From Phalacrocorax aristotelis (Eukaryota; Chordata; Aves; Suliformes; Phalacrocoracidae), in the NCBI RefSeq assembly GCF_949628215.1, contig NC_134277.1, positions 33,183,058 to 33,247,057 of the forward strand: DNA of 64,000 nt, written 5' to 3'. The notes below the pieces were generated by a model. It was not told the origin of the DNA. It did not search any database and saw only the letters and a program-made list of their open reading frames with translations. Shown here piece after piece: positions 1 to 9,756 of the stretch; within the stretch, counting starts at the first letter, position 1; each line of letters begins with the position of its first letter. Made by a program: the position numbers and the translations under genes.

Positions 1-148
1 ATTTGAGGTGCAGCCTCACCAGTGGGCAGTACAGGGGCACGATCACTTCCCTACTCCTGCTGGTCACACTATTGCTGATACAAGCCAGGATGCTGTTGGC
101 CTTCTTGGCCACCTGGGCACACTGCTGGCTCATGTTCTGGCCTAAGTT
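1..148 (-). mobile_element. CR1 LINE fragment (ORF2 3' part), cut by window edge
   Basis: Read on the minus strand, this stretch encodes the familiar C-terminal part of the CR1 reverse-transcriptase ORF (a reading with [10 protein letters not shown] and SRSREV-type motifs). The plus strand shows the reverse complement, with blocks such as ggatgctgttggcc and gggcacactgctggctcat. The element continues beyond the left edge of the window. CR1 is the dominant avian LINE, and this copy is 5'-truncated and non-functional. Similarity fades near position 148, so the inner boundary is approximate. The same ORF2 region recurs, in the opposite orientation, at 33,411-33,580. Confidence 0.85.
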
Positions 149-1966
149 AGAGCAGAGATTGTTTCAAGCCAATGTCTCCTGTGATCTCGGCTGATGTTTA
201 AAGTGAATGTATGGAGGGAAAAAATCTCCCTGTAATATGACTGCAAAGACCCACCCCTCTCCACCTAATCGTTTGGTAACATTTTGTATCTACCATACTT
301 AATCATTTTGTGCTGTGCTTCTCCGCAAAATAAATCTTCTCTCAACCCTATTTTGAAAGTGCTGCCATGGCTATCTTGTGTCATCTCTGGCAGCTAGCTC
401 ACATCCCTTTCTCCTGAACATCTCTGGCATCCTTCAAAGATGGTATGTCCACAGACTGGGAAATGTTGCCAAATCTGGAATAGATAAGGACATAAATGAG
501 TAGGGCTAAACACAACTCAAAGGAATGTGATTACCAGTTTATTTTTTTTTTGTCTAGCATTTTCCCATAGGTTAAAAAATCATTTAACTGATTATGAAGA
601 CAATATACTGTTAATGACTAATACAATATTTTTTTCTTTTAGTGTACAGGTCATTTATCACCACTTTGTTGGAATATGCTTTTATATCCAAATTTTTACA
701 TAGTTCTGAAGACATAGATAGGCACAATATAACTCGTTCATGACAAATTAATACTAGATATTGTAAATTAGCAAAGCTATCCTGCAAAGATCCTTGCTTT
801 ATCTTTTATATGTGTATTTAGGCAGCATCATAGCAAATGGCAGGTAGCACAAACAAGTGACACCAGTGCTTTTCACATAGCATAACACATGCTCTTACTG
901 CTGATGAGTCGCTTACTGTCTTGCTCTAGTGAAAAAGCACATTGCTGGGATAACACAGTATTTCAACTGACTTCAGCTTTTTACTCAAAACAGGCTTCGA
1001 CCTTTGCATATGGTCATCCTGGGAAAATTTTGTGAGACTTCATATGTACAGATGCCCTCACTAAGCTGCCACCGTGATGTCTGGGTTGGGATGCTACAGA
1101 AAAAGAGGGAATGACTGGGATGAGCCTCATGTGACTGAAGTTCCATTTAAATGAAAAAAGCTAGGACCAGCCTGCTCATTTTATCCATACCAGACTTTAC
1201 AAGCATCAATTAGCCTCAGGTGTGGAGTTCTGGGTCTATCTCTTTCCATCTCTCTTGCTTCATTGTGTTTTTATCATAGCAAAACCTGTAGTTGCTATTT
1301 GATGATTATCACCTCACTGAGACCCCATGTTCAGTGCGAAATGTCTGTTCTGTTTTAAACTATCAGAATGGTAGTTAAAGAATTATACAGAAGAAAGCTA
1401 AGCCTGGATCACTGATTTTTTTCTATATAAGCTATTCCAGAATCTACAGGAAAAGCCTTCCTTTCTGATTTGCCAGAAAAATGTCTTTTCCTTTAATAAG
1501 AAACAAGTGCATAAAGCAGAGTTATGCTAGCAACTTACAAGCTTCTTGCAATAGAATAGCTGAGATGCAGCTATTAACTTATAATACAAATTGCAAAAAG
1601 ACATCAAAAATGTTGGTTGTAACTCTTGGTCAGAAGTCATAACTCATTAAACAAAGTCATAGCTGGATTGATAAAATGCAGCTCAAGGTTGCTGCACCTT
1701 AAACCATCACTTTCAGTTATTCAGATAACTAATTGCAAAGTGTTTAATAGATTTCTCCTCATTTTCCAGATGTACACAATAGTCTTTCTATGTTTGTTCT
1801 TCAAATTGTACATATAAATTTCTTATGAAATCTGATACACCAAAGCTGCTTGGTAAGAGCTCAAAATGATAGAAGAGACAGAGAGGTTAACTAAATTATT
1901 TTAAAATGTCAGGTTTCCTAGTGCAGCTTCACCTCGTAGAGGCTATGGCAATTTCAGTGTTGCTGC
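149..1966. other. AGR3 3' UTR and downstream flank
   Basis: This is AT-rich sequence downstream of the AGR3 stop codon (the gene is on the minus strand). The proximal part must hold the 3' UTR. No canonical AATAAA lies close downstream on the minus strand. ATTAAA variants occur at 1,743-1,748 and 1,492-1,497 (read on the minus strand), so the transcript end is probably in this interval but cannot be fixed from sequence alone. I see no other exon or recognisable repeat in the remainder. Confidence 0.4.
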
Positions 1967-2016
1967 TTACAGTTCTGTCTGAATGAGGCGTAGTGCTTTC
2001 TTCATGTTCTCTATTA
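1967..2016 (-). CDS. AGR3: AGR3 coding exon 7 (C terminus, QTEL, stop)
   Basis: The terminal coding exon completes Leu150 and encodes [15 protein letters not shown] followed by TAA (1969-1967). The acceptor is TTTCTTTCAG. The final tetrapeptide QTEL is a KDEL-like ER-retention signal. As I know them, mammalian AGR3 ends QSEL and AGR2 ends KTEL, so this end combines both. Confidence 0.95.
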
Positions 2017-5000
2017 CTGAAAGAAAAATAAATAATAACTGTAAAAATGTACTTAAAGTGCATTTGTACAATTAAAAAACCCACCAAATTTAATTAATAA
2101 ATTGTTCACATTGACAGTAATTGATGGTCACACATTATATTTTAAAGCTTTCTGTTATGAAAATTCTCACGCTGATAGTAAAGCAGAAGGTAAAAAGTTT
2201 TGTGAATCAAAACGTTTAACTTAAAGGGATTTGACAAGGCTCCTTTCAACTCCCTCACTTCACAAAAGCAGGCCTAGTAATCAGATGTGAAGTGCATATT
2301 TGTGGTGAGATACTGCATTGGTGTCAGACAGATGGTGTAGAGAAAGACTAGCTCAACCTGAAAAATCACATTCCTTTCTGAAATATGGGTGTTAGGTGGT
2401 ACCCAGGTAACCACCAGAATTTCTTTTCTGATTCCTTCCCACCACTAGCTGTTTACATTGCGCAGTTGGATACCTTTGGGCTTAGTAACTTTTACCATTC
2501 TCCAACAGACTGCTTAGATCTTGATCCTGAAAGTTCTCACCTGTGATCTTTCAACTTGTCTTACCTGACTAGTCCCAATAAATTCAATGGGACAATAGGT
2601 GTGCTTAAGTGTTTTGCTAGAACAGGTTAGACTATTATAATGTATTGCCAATGCCCACACACAGTCCTTATTCATTACTTTGAGATCTTAGCGGGTTCTC
2701 AAGCACAAATGATTGGGATGGGGTGTATCTGGCTGCTTACAACGTGAAATGCAGAGTAACGCAATTAAGGGGGCACTTACAGAATGGTATGTCTTGTGGT
2801 TCGTAAGTGTAAAGCCGGTTGGAGTATCTTCCTGTGATATCAGCTCTTACTGTGAGAGATGGGTCTGAAAAAGTAATCGTATTAAACACTGCTTTCCATT
2901 CTCACAACAGCTGAGGGCTATGTGAGTGGTGCTACTTTGACAGCCCTGTTTCTGAGGTGTTCTGATTTCATCATCGAGGCAATTAAGAGGCCATTACACT
3001 CTGTTCCAACCAGCTAGACTCGGAGAAATCCTGAACAAAAGCTAATGTTCATTTTTATATTATGCAGCTATTTTAAAGTGATATATTACACATGCATTTC
3101 ATTCATATTTAAAGAAAAATATCCTGTTTTACAAGTTCTGGGGTTACATCAGGGAAGGCCAGTTTGACCGGATGCACGCATAAAGAGGGTCATGCATACC
3201 TAATGCAATATTAACATGACCTACCTAGAACCTTCAGAATGCAAATCTTGTGATTCTTAATGTTTCCATCATAGGAGCAAGTTGTCGTGGACATCTCTTC
3301 TCCCCGTTACCCTTCCAAGCTTTTTATTAACTGACTCCTGTTACTATATTGCTCTCTGTGTAAGTGTGGGCTTCATCTCACCTAACTTTGGATGCCACCA
3401 CTAAGGTAGTCACTCCAGGCTCCCTGTACAGTCAGTGAAAAGGAACAGGTACTCTGGGGCATTCAGTCTATTCCAGAAGTCAGCTTTACAACACGATAAA
3501 TGATTCCTTAGATGTCACTATTGACTTGCTCTGTGGTAATGTCCACACTGTAGACATCTACATTCAGTCAGATATTTGACTATTTTCAGTAAACTTTGTC
3601 TTATAGCAGCACTAGCAAGAAGCGCGAAGAGCAAAACCCAGATGCTAATGGACATTTAAGCTTCTTGCTCCCAAGCACAAATCAGGTACTCTCCAGAACA
3701 TATCTGTACCCTGAGTAAGTTTTGAGGGTCAAAGCCTGAGCTAAAGGCTGAACTCAGGTCTGCCAAGTTCCAGAATAATGCCATGGTAATGGTAAATTTT
3801 GAGCTATTTTCTTTTTGCAAAATGAATAATTTTGATATCCCCAAAGGAGGACACTGGCATAGATTCAGATATCACATCTCTGAAGATGCATAAATATTGT
3901 ACGTACCCACAAACATGATTCGAGGCACATATTGTCCATCAGGTGACAGGTTTTTATCTGTGGTTTCATGCTGGCAGAGAAATTAAAGCTAATTATTAAA
4001 ACATTTTTGTAAATTTTGGTGAAGTAGTGCCACCAGTGAATAGTCTTGTACCAGAAGATAAAACCAAAAAAGATACTACGTGTGTGTATACACATGCACA
4101 AATGCCTCTACTTATATGTTACTGAAAGGCCACAGATATTTAGGTAAAATGACATGAAAAAGCAACACAAAGAAAGAGAAAACACAAGCCGAAAGACACA
4201 AATCAAACCTCCCCAAACCCTTCATACCATGAGATTCAGCATAACGAAGTTATTTTGGGCCATTTCTTGTACCTCTTCATTTTCTGCAAAAGCTTTCTTC
4301 AGTGCTAAAAAAGACATGGCCATTTTGAAGTCCATCTCAAACAAGGCCTTTCCTTCTGCATTTAGGCTCCACATTGGCTGGTGACTGGCCACATTGTTCC
4401 TGCCTCTGCTGATTCACATTCCTGAGGAGACACTTCAGGGCTCTGTCACTGCTTTTTGTTTTTTGACCCATGTCAGTACAACCTCCCGACTATGAAAATG
4501 GAAGCTCTCTTCTGTTATTTATGAAACCTGTCTCAATGGATACCATGTCTCAGCTTGACAAAAGTGCATTATTCTCAGAAAATTCTTATTAGATCGATTT
4601 CAGCAGCCCTGTCCTGATCTCCTTCTCTAGTTACCGGTTCAGGAGAGCCAAACATTATTAAATCTGTTCAATGAGTCAGTAGCAAGTCTGTGTCTCTTAA
4701 TTTAAACTGACGAGTGCTGCATTAGGGATAGCAGGAAAACAGCACTGAGTGTTTTTCATGGTCTTTTTTGGGTAGTTTCATAGTGGAGTTTTTGTAAATA
4801 ACAGCAATAAATTCTTAGTTTTTCAAATACATTTTCATTTACCTATTTCTTCAAATAATTTTCAGTAAGTGCAAAGTAAATGTATAGATATGTGCAGTTT
4901 CTTATAAAAATATTTACAAAATTTTAACACTCAAAAAAATCAAAATTACCTTGGCAGTATTGACAGTCTTCCAAATGGTGAATTACCATCAGTGGTTTGT

Positions 5001-8000
5001 TACTTTATTAATAATAAAAAAAAATATATAATTAGATCATTTGACAAGTATGTAAATGAGTGATTTTACTAGCAGACTGGAAAAGGCAAATTATATTTCA
5101 TCTACCCTTAACCCACAGTAAAACCATACAGACATTCCATAAAAAATTAGGCATTTCTAAACAAGAGAAAAAACCCATAAATCCTTCATGAAAGAAAGAA
5201 ATAGAGAAATAGAGTTTCTATATCTAAATAAGTTTCCTAAAATAAGAATTTCTAGAAGAAAGAAACAACAGAGCCATCATAATTTCATTCCCAGTTAGCA
5301 CATAATCAAACTGAAGAGGTGTTTGACATTGCTTAGGTGTGACGTTATCCATATTTAAGAAAATAAAAATAACCTGTATGAACTGGAATAAAATAATTGT
5401 AATAAAACTGGGTTTATCATCAAATACTTCCTATGAAATGTTTTGTGTTCTTTAAACTTTCTTGAACACATATATGGTAAAATTTTTTTTCTGTAAATAG
5501 TTTGGTAAAGTATCAAAATGTCATATTTTTGAATGTCAAAACAAAACAATTCTGTGCATTTTGTCCTGTATTTTTTTTAACTACTGTTACTCTTCAGTAA
5601 AGCAGTTACTAACGCTTGATCTGCTATCACTGTCAGGAGTTGTTCAGTTCCTAGCCATTTTCATATAGGGTACATTATATTAGTTGCCTTTTATTTAAAA
5701 AATATTTTGCCTTTGATTTAACAATAGCTTATACTATGCTCTTATGATCTAAAATGAACTGTAATAGAGATGTAAATGAGTAGTATTATGAATTCTCAAA
5801 TGTATTTTCAGCTGAATCACAGAGAAGATTCAGACTGGGACTTTCTACCAAGATAGTGAGAAACTGTGAGTACATCAAGCACGTATGCCAACTAATAAAG
5901 TGTTGGGGAAACACGTGAGGCAGTAGATCACCATGCAAGGACAAATTTAATGGATTTCCAGCTGTTGATTAATGAATCAGAGAAATAATGACACATATAT
6001 ATCAAGATGTATTTTAAAAGTTATCATATCTACATCTAATTGCTAATTCAAATGACAGCACTGCTGTTGTGACAAAGAAACAACAGTGTTAAACACAGGG
6101 CTGCCTATCTGCCCTTACATTGCTTCAGAGTCATAAGACCCCTGCAACAACCTTCATTTATAGGCATTATTTATTTAACTGTTTTATGTAACTGGGTGGT
6201 CTGCAGATCAGCTGCCATGGTGTTTCTTTGTTCTGTTTCACTATAGTATATTCAGGCATTACTGCCTGATTAACAACTTTGTCTTTTAATCTCTTACCTT
6301 TTTTTTGCTTGATAAAGTCCTTCTTCATAAGTTTGTACCCAGGTAATTTCATCTCCCCACCCTAGAAATATAACAAAAGGATTAACTGATGGCCAGGTAA
6401 GTAAATAATAGCAAATTACATTTTTTAATACTTATTAATAGTTGTACAGAAATAGGACTTGGGTTTTTTTTTTTGTCAAAGTTTCCCAGACTTTGTGGAT
6501 ATACTAATTCTACATCTCCTGACAGGTGCACTGGAAGATTTAAAAAAATAAAAAACAACAAACCAACAACAAGCTCCAAAAAACCTCAGCTAGTTGAGTA
6601 TCCAGTTCAAGTCCTCTAGCAAAGCTATTGGATCTCTTTCTGACTACTCAGAGGTCCCTAAATCAGCACTGAAATCCTTTATATCTTTATATTGTCGCTC
6701 CATATTTCATGTAGACCCTGGTTCTTGAAGAGAAAGTCGGCTTATAAAGTTAGAGAGCAAAATAAAATATGACAGCTCAAATAAGATTGACTTTAATACG
6801 AACATTGTTAGAATAGTCTTGAGTTTTAAATTTAACTCTCAAGGCATGAATTTTCAATCCCTGGCACTGCAAGTACTTATAATTTAATAAAAGAATGGTT
6901 GTTAAACAAAAATCTCCACCTAAACAAAATCCTAAAGAACCATCAGCTTTGTTGCTCATCCATAGCTGGTGATACACCGATCTCAAAAAGCAAATTGTCC
7001 AGTTGGTTTCATGCCTTCAGATCCCACAGATGCCAGCCCCTGAGTAGTAGCTCCCTGCTTCCCAGGCAGTGTTGCTCCATTCATGATGGCCATCATAGGA
7101 ATTGTAGAACAGCTGCTGGATCTGGACCAGGTTAAGGCTCTGTTTCTTCTGTGCTGTCTGAAAAGCACTTGGGCCAGCCCTAGTCACGCAGAGATTTGCT
7201 GTTAGCTTTCTCATGGAACAACTGCTTGTGACACTACTAGGTCACCTCTTCTTTCAGGAGAATGATTTCGATTACAGATCTGTCTGGCTGGTGGTGCGAT
7301 TTTGACGTGTTGACTAGTGTGTTCCCAGACCTGGCTGAAGTCAACTGCTGGTGTAGGCAGCTGCACAGAGGAGTCAGCTAGGGTCATTTTGCAGCAGGTT
7401 TAAGTGTTCCCCTTTGATGTGTGGAAATTACGGGTAAAGCACTCAAGGCATCCCAAAAGGCCTGAAATCAGAATTAGAACACTGAGGCTTTTTGTGACTA
7501 TGTTTTTCAAAATTTCCAGAAGGGATTTTTAAAATATCTTTTTAAACATTTAGGCTTAGTGGGAAAAATAAATCCTGATCTAGGCAAGATAGGCAACATA
7601 TACCAGATTGATTATACCCTTTCTCCAGGGATACCACTTAGGAGACATGATTTGCAGTTTCTCTTTGGTTAGTCCAGTTGTTGCATGATTTTGTCAAGTG
7701 ATCCCTGAGCTCAGATGGGGCCTCTGTGACGGGTAGTAGGACTTTGCCAGTGGTTTGTATAGGAAGACCTCAGAGGTGAACTGTGGAGTCTGCAGGCTTT
7801 GCACAACTTGCAGAAGAGGTCAAGGAGGTAGCTGGAGATTTTTGGCGGTGAGTAGGCCCAGAAGGGGAGGGAAGATGGAGAAGAGGAAAAGACTTCAGTA
7901 AGCTATTTCTCTGCTCGTATTTCTAAGGATTGATCAAGCACAAATAACTTAAAATAGGGTCTTTAGTTAACATCAAGGTTGAAAATTGTGCACTGCAAAG

Positions 8001-8627
8001 AAGTGAATTATTCACTGCAAAGCATGACTGTGACTATCTGATGAAAAGCAAAAGAAAAAAAAGTCACACAGAAAAACCCACCAGTAGCTCAAACTGTTGT
8101 CCTGTGTCTAAAAATGGGTCTGTAGAAAAATTGTTTCATAGCAACTGAAGTTATGAAGCTGTGTTTCAGTAGTTAATAAGTTGCCATAACAAAATATCTT
8201 TTAATTGGTATATGAAAGAATATTTTTTCACCAAATACTACAAGTGCATCCTGATTTAAGAGACTCAGTTTAAATTATTGGCTTCTACTAGGTCACTGTG
8301 AGTTATATAAATTGTACAGGTTACATGAGGCCCTCAGCCATATCCTTAAGAACCAACTGATGGAGTGAAACGACATGGAGTAAAGACACGCTACTTAGAG
8401 TGCCACTTAACACTAGAGAAACACACCTCAAAAACACACCTTTCAGGTATATTCTAAATAAAAACTTTTGCTGACCTACATGGGAAGATGAGGAGGTAAC
8501 TATGTAGTAGATATACAGTACCTCTTGACAGTGTCTGAGGTACTCTTTTTTCCTTTTTGATTGCCATCGCAAGGTTGGAAGAGACTGCAATTAGCAGGAG
8601 GGACAAGGCCAATGTTGAATGGAACAT
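1967..8627 (-). CDS. AGR3: Anterior gradient protein 3 (AGR3), spliced, 7 coding exons
   Basis: The coding sequence joins minus-strand exons 8627-8522, 6361-6298, 5002-4950, 4304-4228, 3970-3907, 2864-2781 and 2016-1967. That is 498 nt including the TAA stop, giving 165 residues (human AGR3 has about 166). All introns have GT donors and AG acceptors, and the phases join without a frameshift. AGR proteins are ER-resident members of the protein disulfide isomerase family; AGR3 is linked to secretory and ciliated epithelia. The layout is a hydrophobic signal peptide (about residues 1-20), a basic linker (KKEKR, 24-28), the conserved PQTLSRGWGD segment (30-39), a thioredoxin-like fold with active-site loop CQYC (70-73), the V-P cis-proline site (115-116) and a C-terminal QTEL ER-retention signal. 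HETTDKNL (101-108) and LRLIQ near the C terminus favour AGR3 over AGR2, which has YETTDKHL and LKLLK. The odd point is cysteine at position 73 where mammalian AGR3 has serine. There is no stop, frameshift or broken splice site. The non-coding first exon and promoter are not identified. Confidence 0.96.
2017..2780 (-). other. AGR3: AGR3 intron between coding exons 6 and 7
   Basis: A 764-bp intron with GTAAGT donor and TTTCAG acceptor. It contains a degenerate palindromic MITE-like repeat at 2,522-2,622. I see nothing else. Confidence 0.85.
2522..2622. repeat. Degenerate palindromic MITE-like repeat, intronic
   Basis: It starts with ttgatcctgaaag, has a central near-palindrome (gtcccaataaattcaatggg) and ends with gtgcttaagtgttttgct. 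This is the pattern of an old vertebrate non-autonomous DNA-transposon family built around cccattga/tcaatggg, with gatcctgcaa-type ends. A better copy lies at 20,258-20,410. The family name is not assigned. Confidence 0.5.
2781..2864 (-). CDS. AGR3: AGR3 coding exon 6
   Basis: This 84-nt exon completes Asp122 and encodes residues 123-149 ([18 protein letters not shown], then TYEPQDIPF) plus one base of Leu150. The acceptor is TTTTTCAG and the donor GTAAGT, the consensus donor. The block is near-identical to vertebrate AGR2 and AGR3. Confidence 0.97.
2865..3906 (-). other. AGR3: AGR3 intron between coding exons 5 and 6
   Basis: A 1,042-bp intron, GTACGT donor and TTTTTCAG acceptor. A 62-codon open frame at 3,656-3,844 is not an exon. 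No repeats are recognised. Confidence 0.85.
3907..3970 (-). CDS. AGR3: AGR3 coding exon 5
   Basis: This 64-nt exon in phase 0 encodes residues 101-121, [12 protein letters not shown] followed by QYVPRIMFV, plus the first base of Asp122. This is the most conserved block of the AGR family and includes the Val-Pro cis-proline site facing the active site. The acceptor is CTGCCAG and the donor GTACGT. Histidine at 101 and Asn at 107 are AGR3-type residues. Confidence 0.97.
4228..4304 (-). CDS. AGR3: AGR3 coding exon 4
   Basis: This 77-nt exon completes Ala75 and encodes residues 76-100 ([14 protein letters not shown], then [11 protein letters not shown]). The helix after the active site and the following beta strand match the AGR family. 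The acceptor is TTTTTTAG and the donor GTATGA. It is separated from coding exon 5 by the shortest intron of the gene, 257 bp. Confidence 0.96.
4305..4949 (-). other. AGR3: AGR3 intron between coding exons 3 and 4
   Basis: A 645-bp AT-rich intron, GTAATT donor and TTTTTTAG acceptor. Nothing further is recognised in it. Confidence 0.85.
4950..5002 (-). CDS. AGR3: AGR3 coding exon 3 (active-site loop CQYC)
   Basis: This 53-nt exon encodes residues 58-74, [17 protein letters not shown], with split codons at both ends. It carries the thioredoxin-like active-site loop: Cys70 (TGT, plus 4963-4965) and Cys73 (TGC, plus 4954-4956). Mammalian AGR3 has Ser at the second position. The donor is GTAATT. 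The acceptor is AAAG behind an A/T-rich stretch, with its T tract about 12 nt upstream, so it is the weakest acceptor of the gene. Even so, the family sequence continues without a gap on both sides. Confidence 0.95.
5003..6297 (-). other. AGR3: AGR3 intron between coding exons 2 and 3
   Basis: A 1,295-bp very AT-rich intron with GTAAGA donor. Its 3' end has a T-rich run and then an A/T-rich 12-nt stretch before the AG. No repeat or nested gene is recognised. Confidence 0.85.
6298..6361 (-). CDS. AGR3: AGR3 coding exon 2
   Basis: This 64-nt exon completes Gly36 and encodes [20 protein letters not shown] (37-56) plus two bases of Ser57. The acceptor is TTTCTAG and the donor GTAAGA. WGD and TYEEGL are hallmark residues of the AGR family around the first helix. 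The run of eight A bases before the donor encodes part of the Ala-Lys-Lys stretch. Confidence 0.95.
6362..8521 (-). other. AGR3: AGR3 intron between coding exons 1 and 2
   Basis: A 2,160-bp intron with GTACTG donor and TTTCTAG acceptor. It holds a protein-like minus-strand stretch at 6,983-7,214, listed separately. The rest is unique AT-rich DNA. Confidence 0.85.
6983..7214 (-). pseudogene. Possible retrocopy fragment in AGR3 intron, identity unknown
   Basis: On the minus strand, one frame (from 7214) reads [20 protein letters not shown] in a protein-like way. After about 7100 the protein-like reading continues in a second frame ([15 protein letters not shown], ending in [10 protein letters not shown] and a stop at 6983). 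The hand-over at about 7,095-7,105 needs a single-base indel. A codon-like stretch that changes frame once and lacks splice sites looks like a decayed processed copy of some gene. I do not recognise the parent, and chance cannot be excluded. Confidence 0.25.
8522..8627 (-). CDS. AGR3: AGR3 coding exon 1 (start codon, signal peptide)
   Basis: The ATG is at 8627-8625. The exon encodes residues 1-35 plus the first base of codon 36. It opens with a hydrophobic signal peptide containing [15 protein letters not shown], followed by the basic AIKKEKR stretch and PQTLSR, all closely resembling the N terminus of AGR3. This start is chosen because it is the only ATG directly ahead of the signal peptide, and the frame matches the next exon. 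The donor after 8522 is GTACTG, a weak but valid site. Confidence 0.95.
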
Positions 8628-8665
8628 TATTTCTTTGAGAAGATGCTTTCAACGCAGTAAGGAAA
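8628..8665 (-). other. AGR3: AGR3 5' UTR part of first coding exon
   Basis: Thirty-eight untranslated bases lie between the ATG and a strong acceptor, a run of T and C ending in CCAG just above 8665 on the minus strand. A spliced 5' leader implies at least one upstream non-coding exon, as in mammalian AGR2 and AGR3. Confidence 0.75.
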
Positions 8666-9729
8666 CTGGAAAAAAAAGGCAACAGCTTTAGTCGCATGGG
8701 TTCATCACCTGGTGCAGTGTAAATCAGTATGTTAGTGGTATCCTAACAATCTATAATACAGAAGTAGTTTTGGTTATTTCTACAAATGCCTTTGTGAGAA
8801 AACTGCAAAATGGAGGTGCTTAATTTTATCACGCAGACTGCTTTCACCTGTAAAAATTAGGCTGCAGGGGACAGTTCTCACAAGAACATGATCAGGGGAA
8901 CAAAGTTAATTTCAGTTCATTTCTGGTCACCCAGCATTTGTTTCTTATGAACTAGTACACCATTGTAATACTGGATCATGAAAATTTCAAGACAGTGCTA
9001 CTAGTTGTTCATTCTGTTCGTTTTGTAATTTCAGTGAAATGTAACAGCATGGGATCTTTTTCATGGACAGTAGGTTTTTTTGGTCAAAAGGTGTCTCATG
9101 ATATCATCCTCAGTAAAATAGGAAAATTGACAAGTATTTGCCTCCAGGTATAATACATTTTAAATTGGCAAATCCTTCCAGAATGTTGAAATTGCCATCA
9201 TTTTTTTTCAGCCTACACTCAGTGAACGAGGATGTTAAAGATTGTGAGATAAATGTCAAAGAAATCTCCTGCTGTTTCTCACAATGAAAACTCAAAAGTT
9301 TTCCCCATTCTTCATAGCATACTTAAACTGATTTTCACCTCAAGTCTTCTTAATAAGAAAATCCATCTGTGCTCCTGGATATATCAGTATTCTGAAGATG
9401 TTTGCTTCTCTTCCTGACAAAGATCATTATGAGAAATTCAGTAACTTCTGGTCTTGATGAAAGTAAGAGAAAAAAAGCGACAGTTGAGGAAAGGCAAGTT
9501 TTTAAAATGTATAAGCCTTCTTTCTGCCCGGTACAATAATCTTTGGGCATTAAAGCTTGGATATTCAGGTGGATACCTGATGATTTGAATTAAGTTAAAA
9601 AATATAATGCGTGTAGCCTAGGATACCACCCAGTCCACTTATCAGTTCTCACTGGAGATTCTACTTTTCAGAGGCTGAGATTCAGGAGTTTCCAGGATTA
9701 GCTATTGAGAAAGTGCTTTGACTTAAATT

Positions 9730-9756
9730 AAAAACAAACAAACAAACAAACAAAAA
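9730..9756 (+). repeat. (AAAC)n microsatellite
   Basis: About five to six aaac units in an A-rich context. It may be an ordinary microsatellite or a degenerate retroposon tail; no element body is visible next to it. Confidence 0.8.

Noticed and set aside
3656..3844. Minus-strand frame with [10 protein letters not shown], resembling the AGR block [10 protein letters not shown]
   Set aside because: The true exon with the exact family sequence and good splice sites is at 2,781-2,864. This frame diverges after a few residues, has no proper junctions and is not needed for the reading frame.
8321..8590. 89-codon minus-strand open frame overlapping AGR3 coding exon 1
   Set aside because: It runs across the real donor site in a different frame. 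The AGR3 frame gives a signal peptide and joins the next exon.
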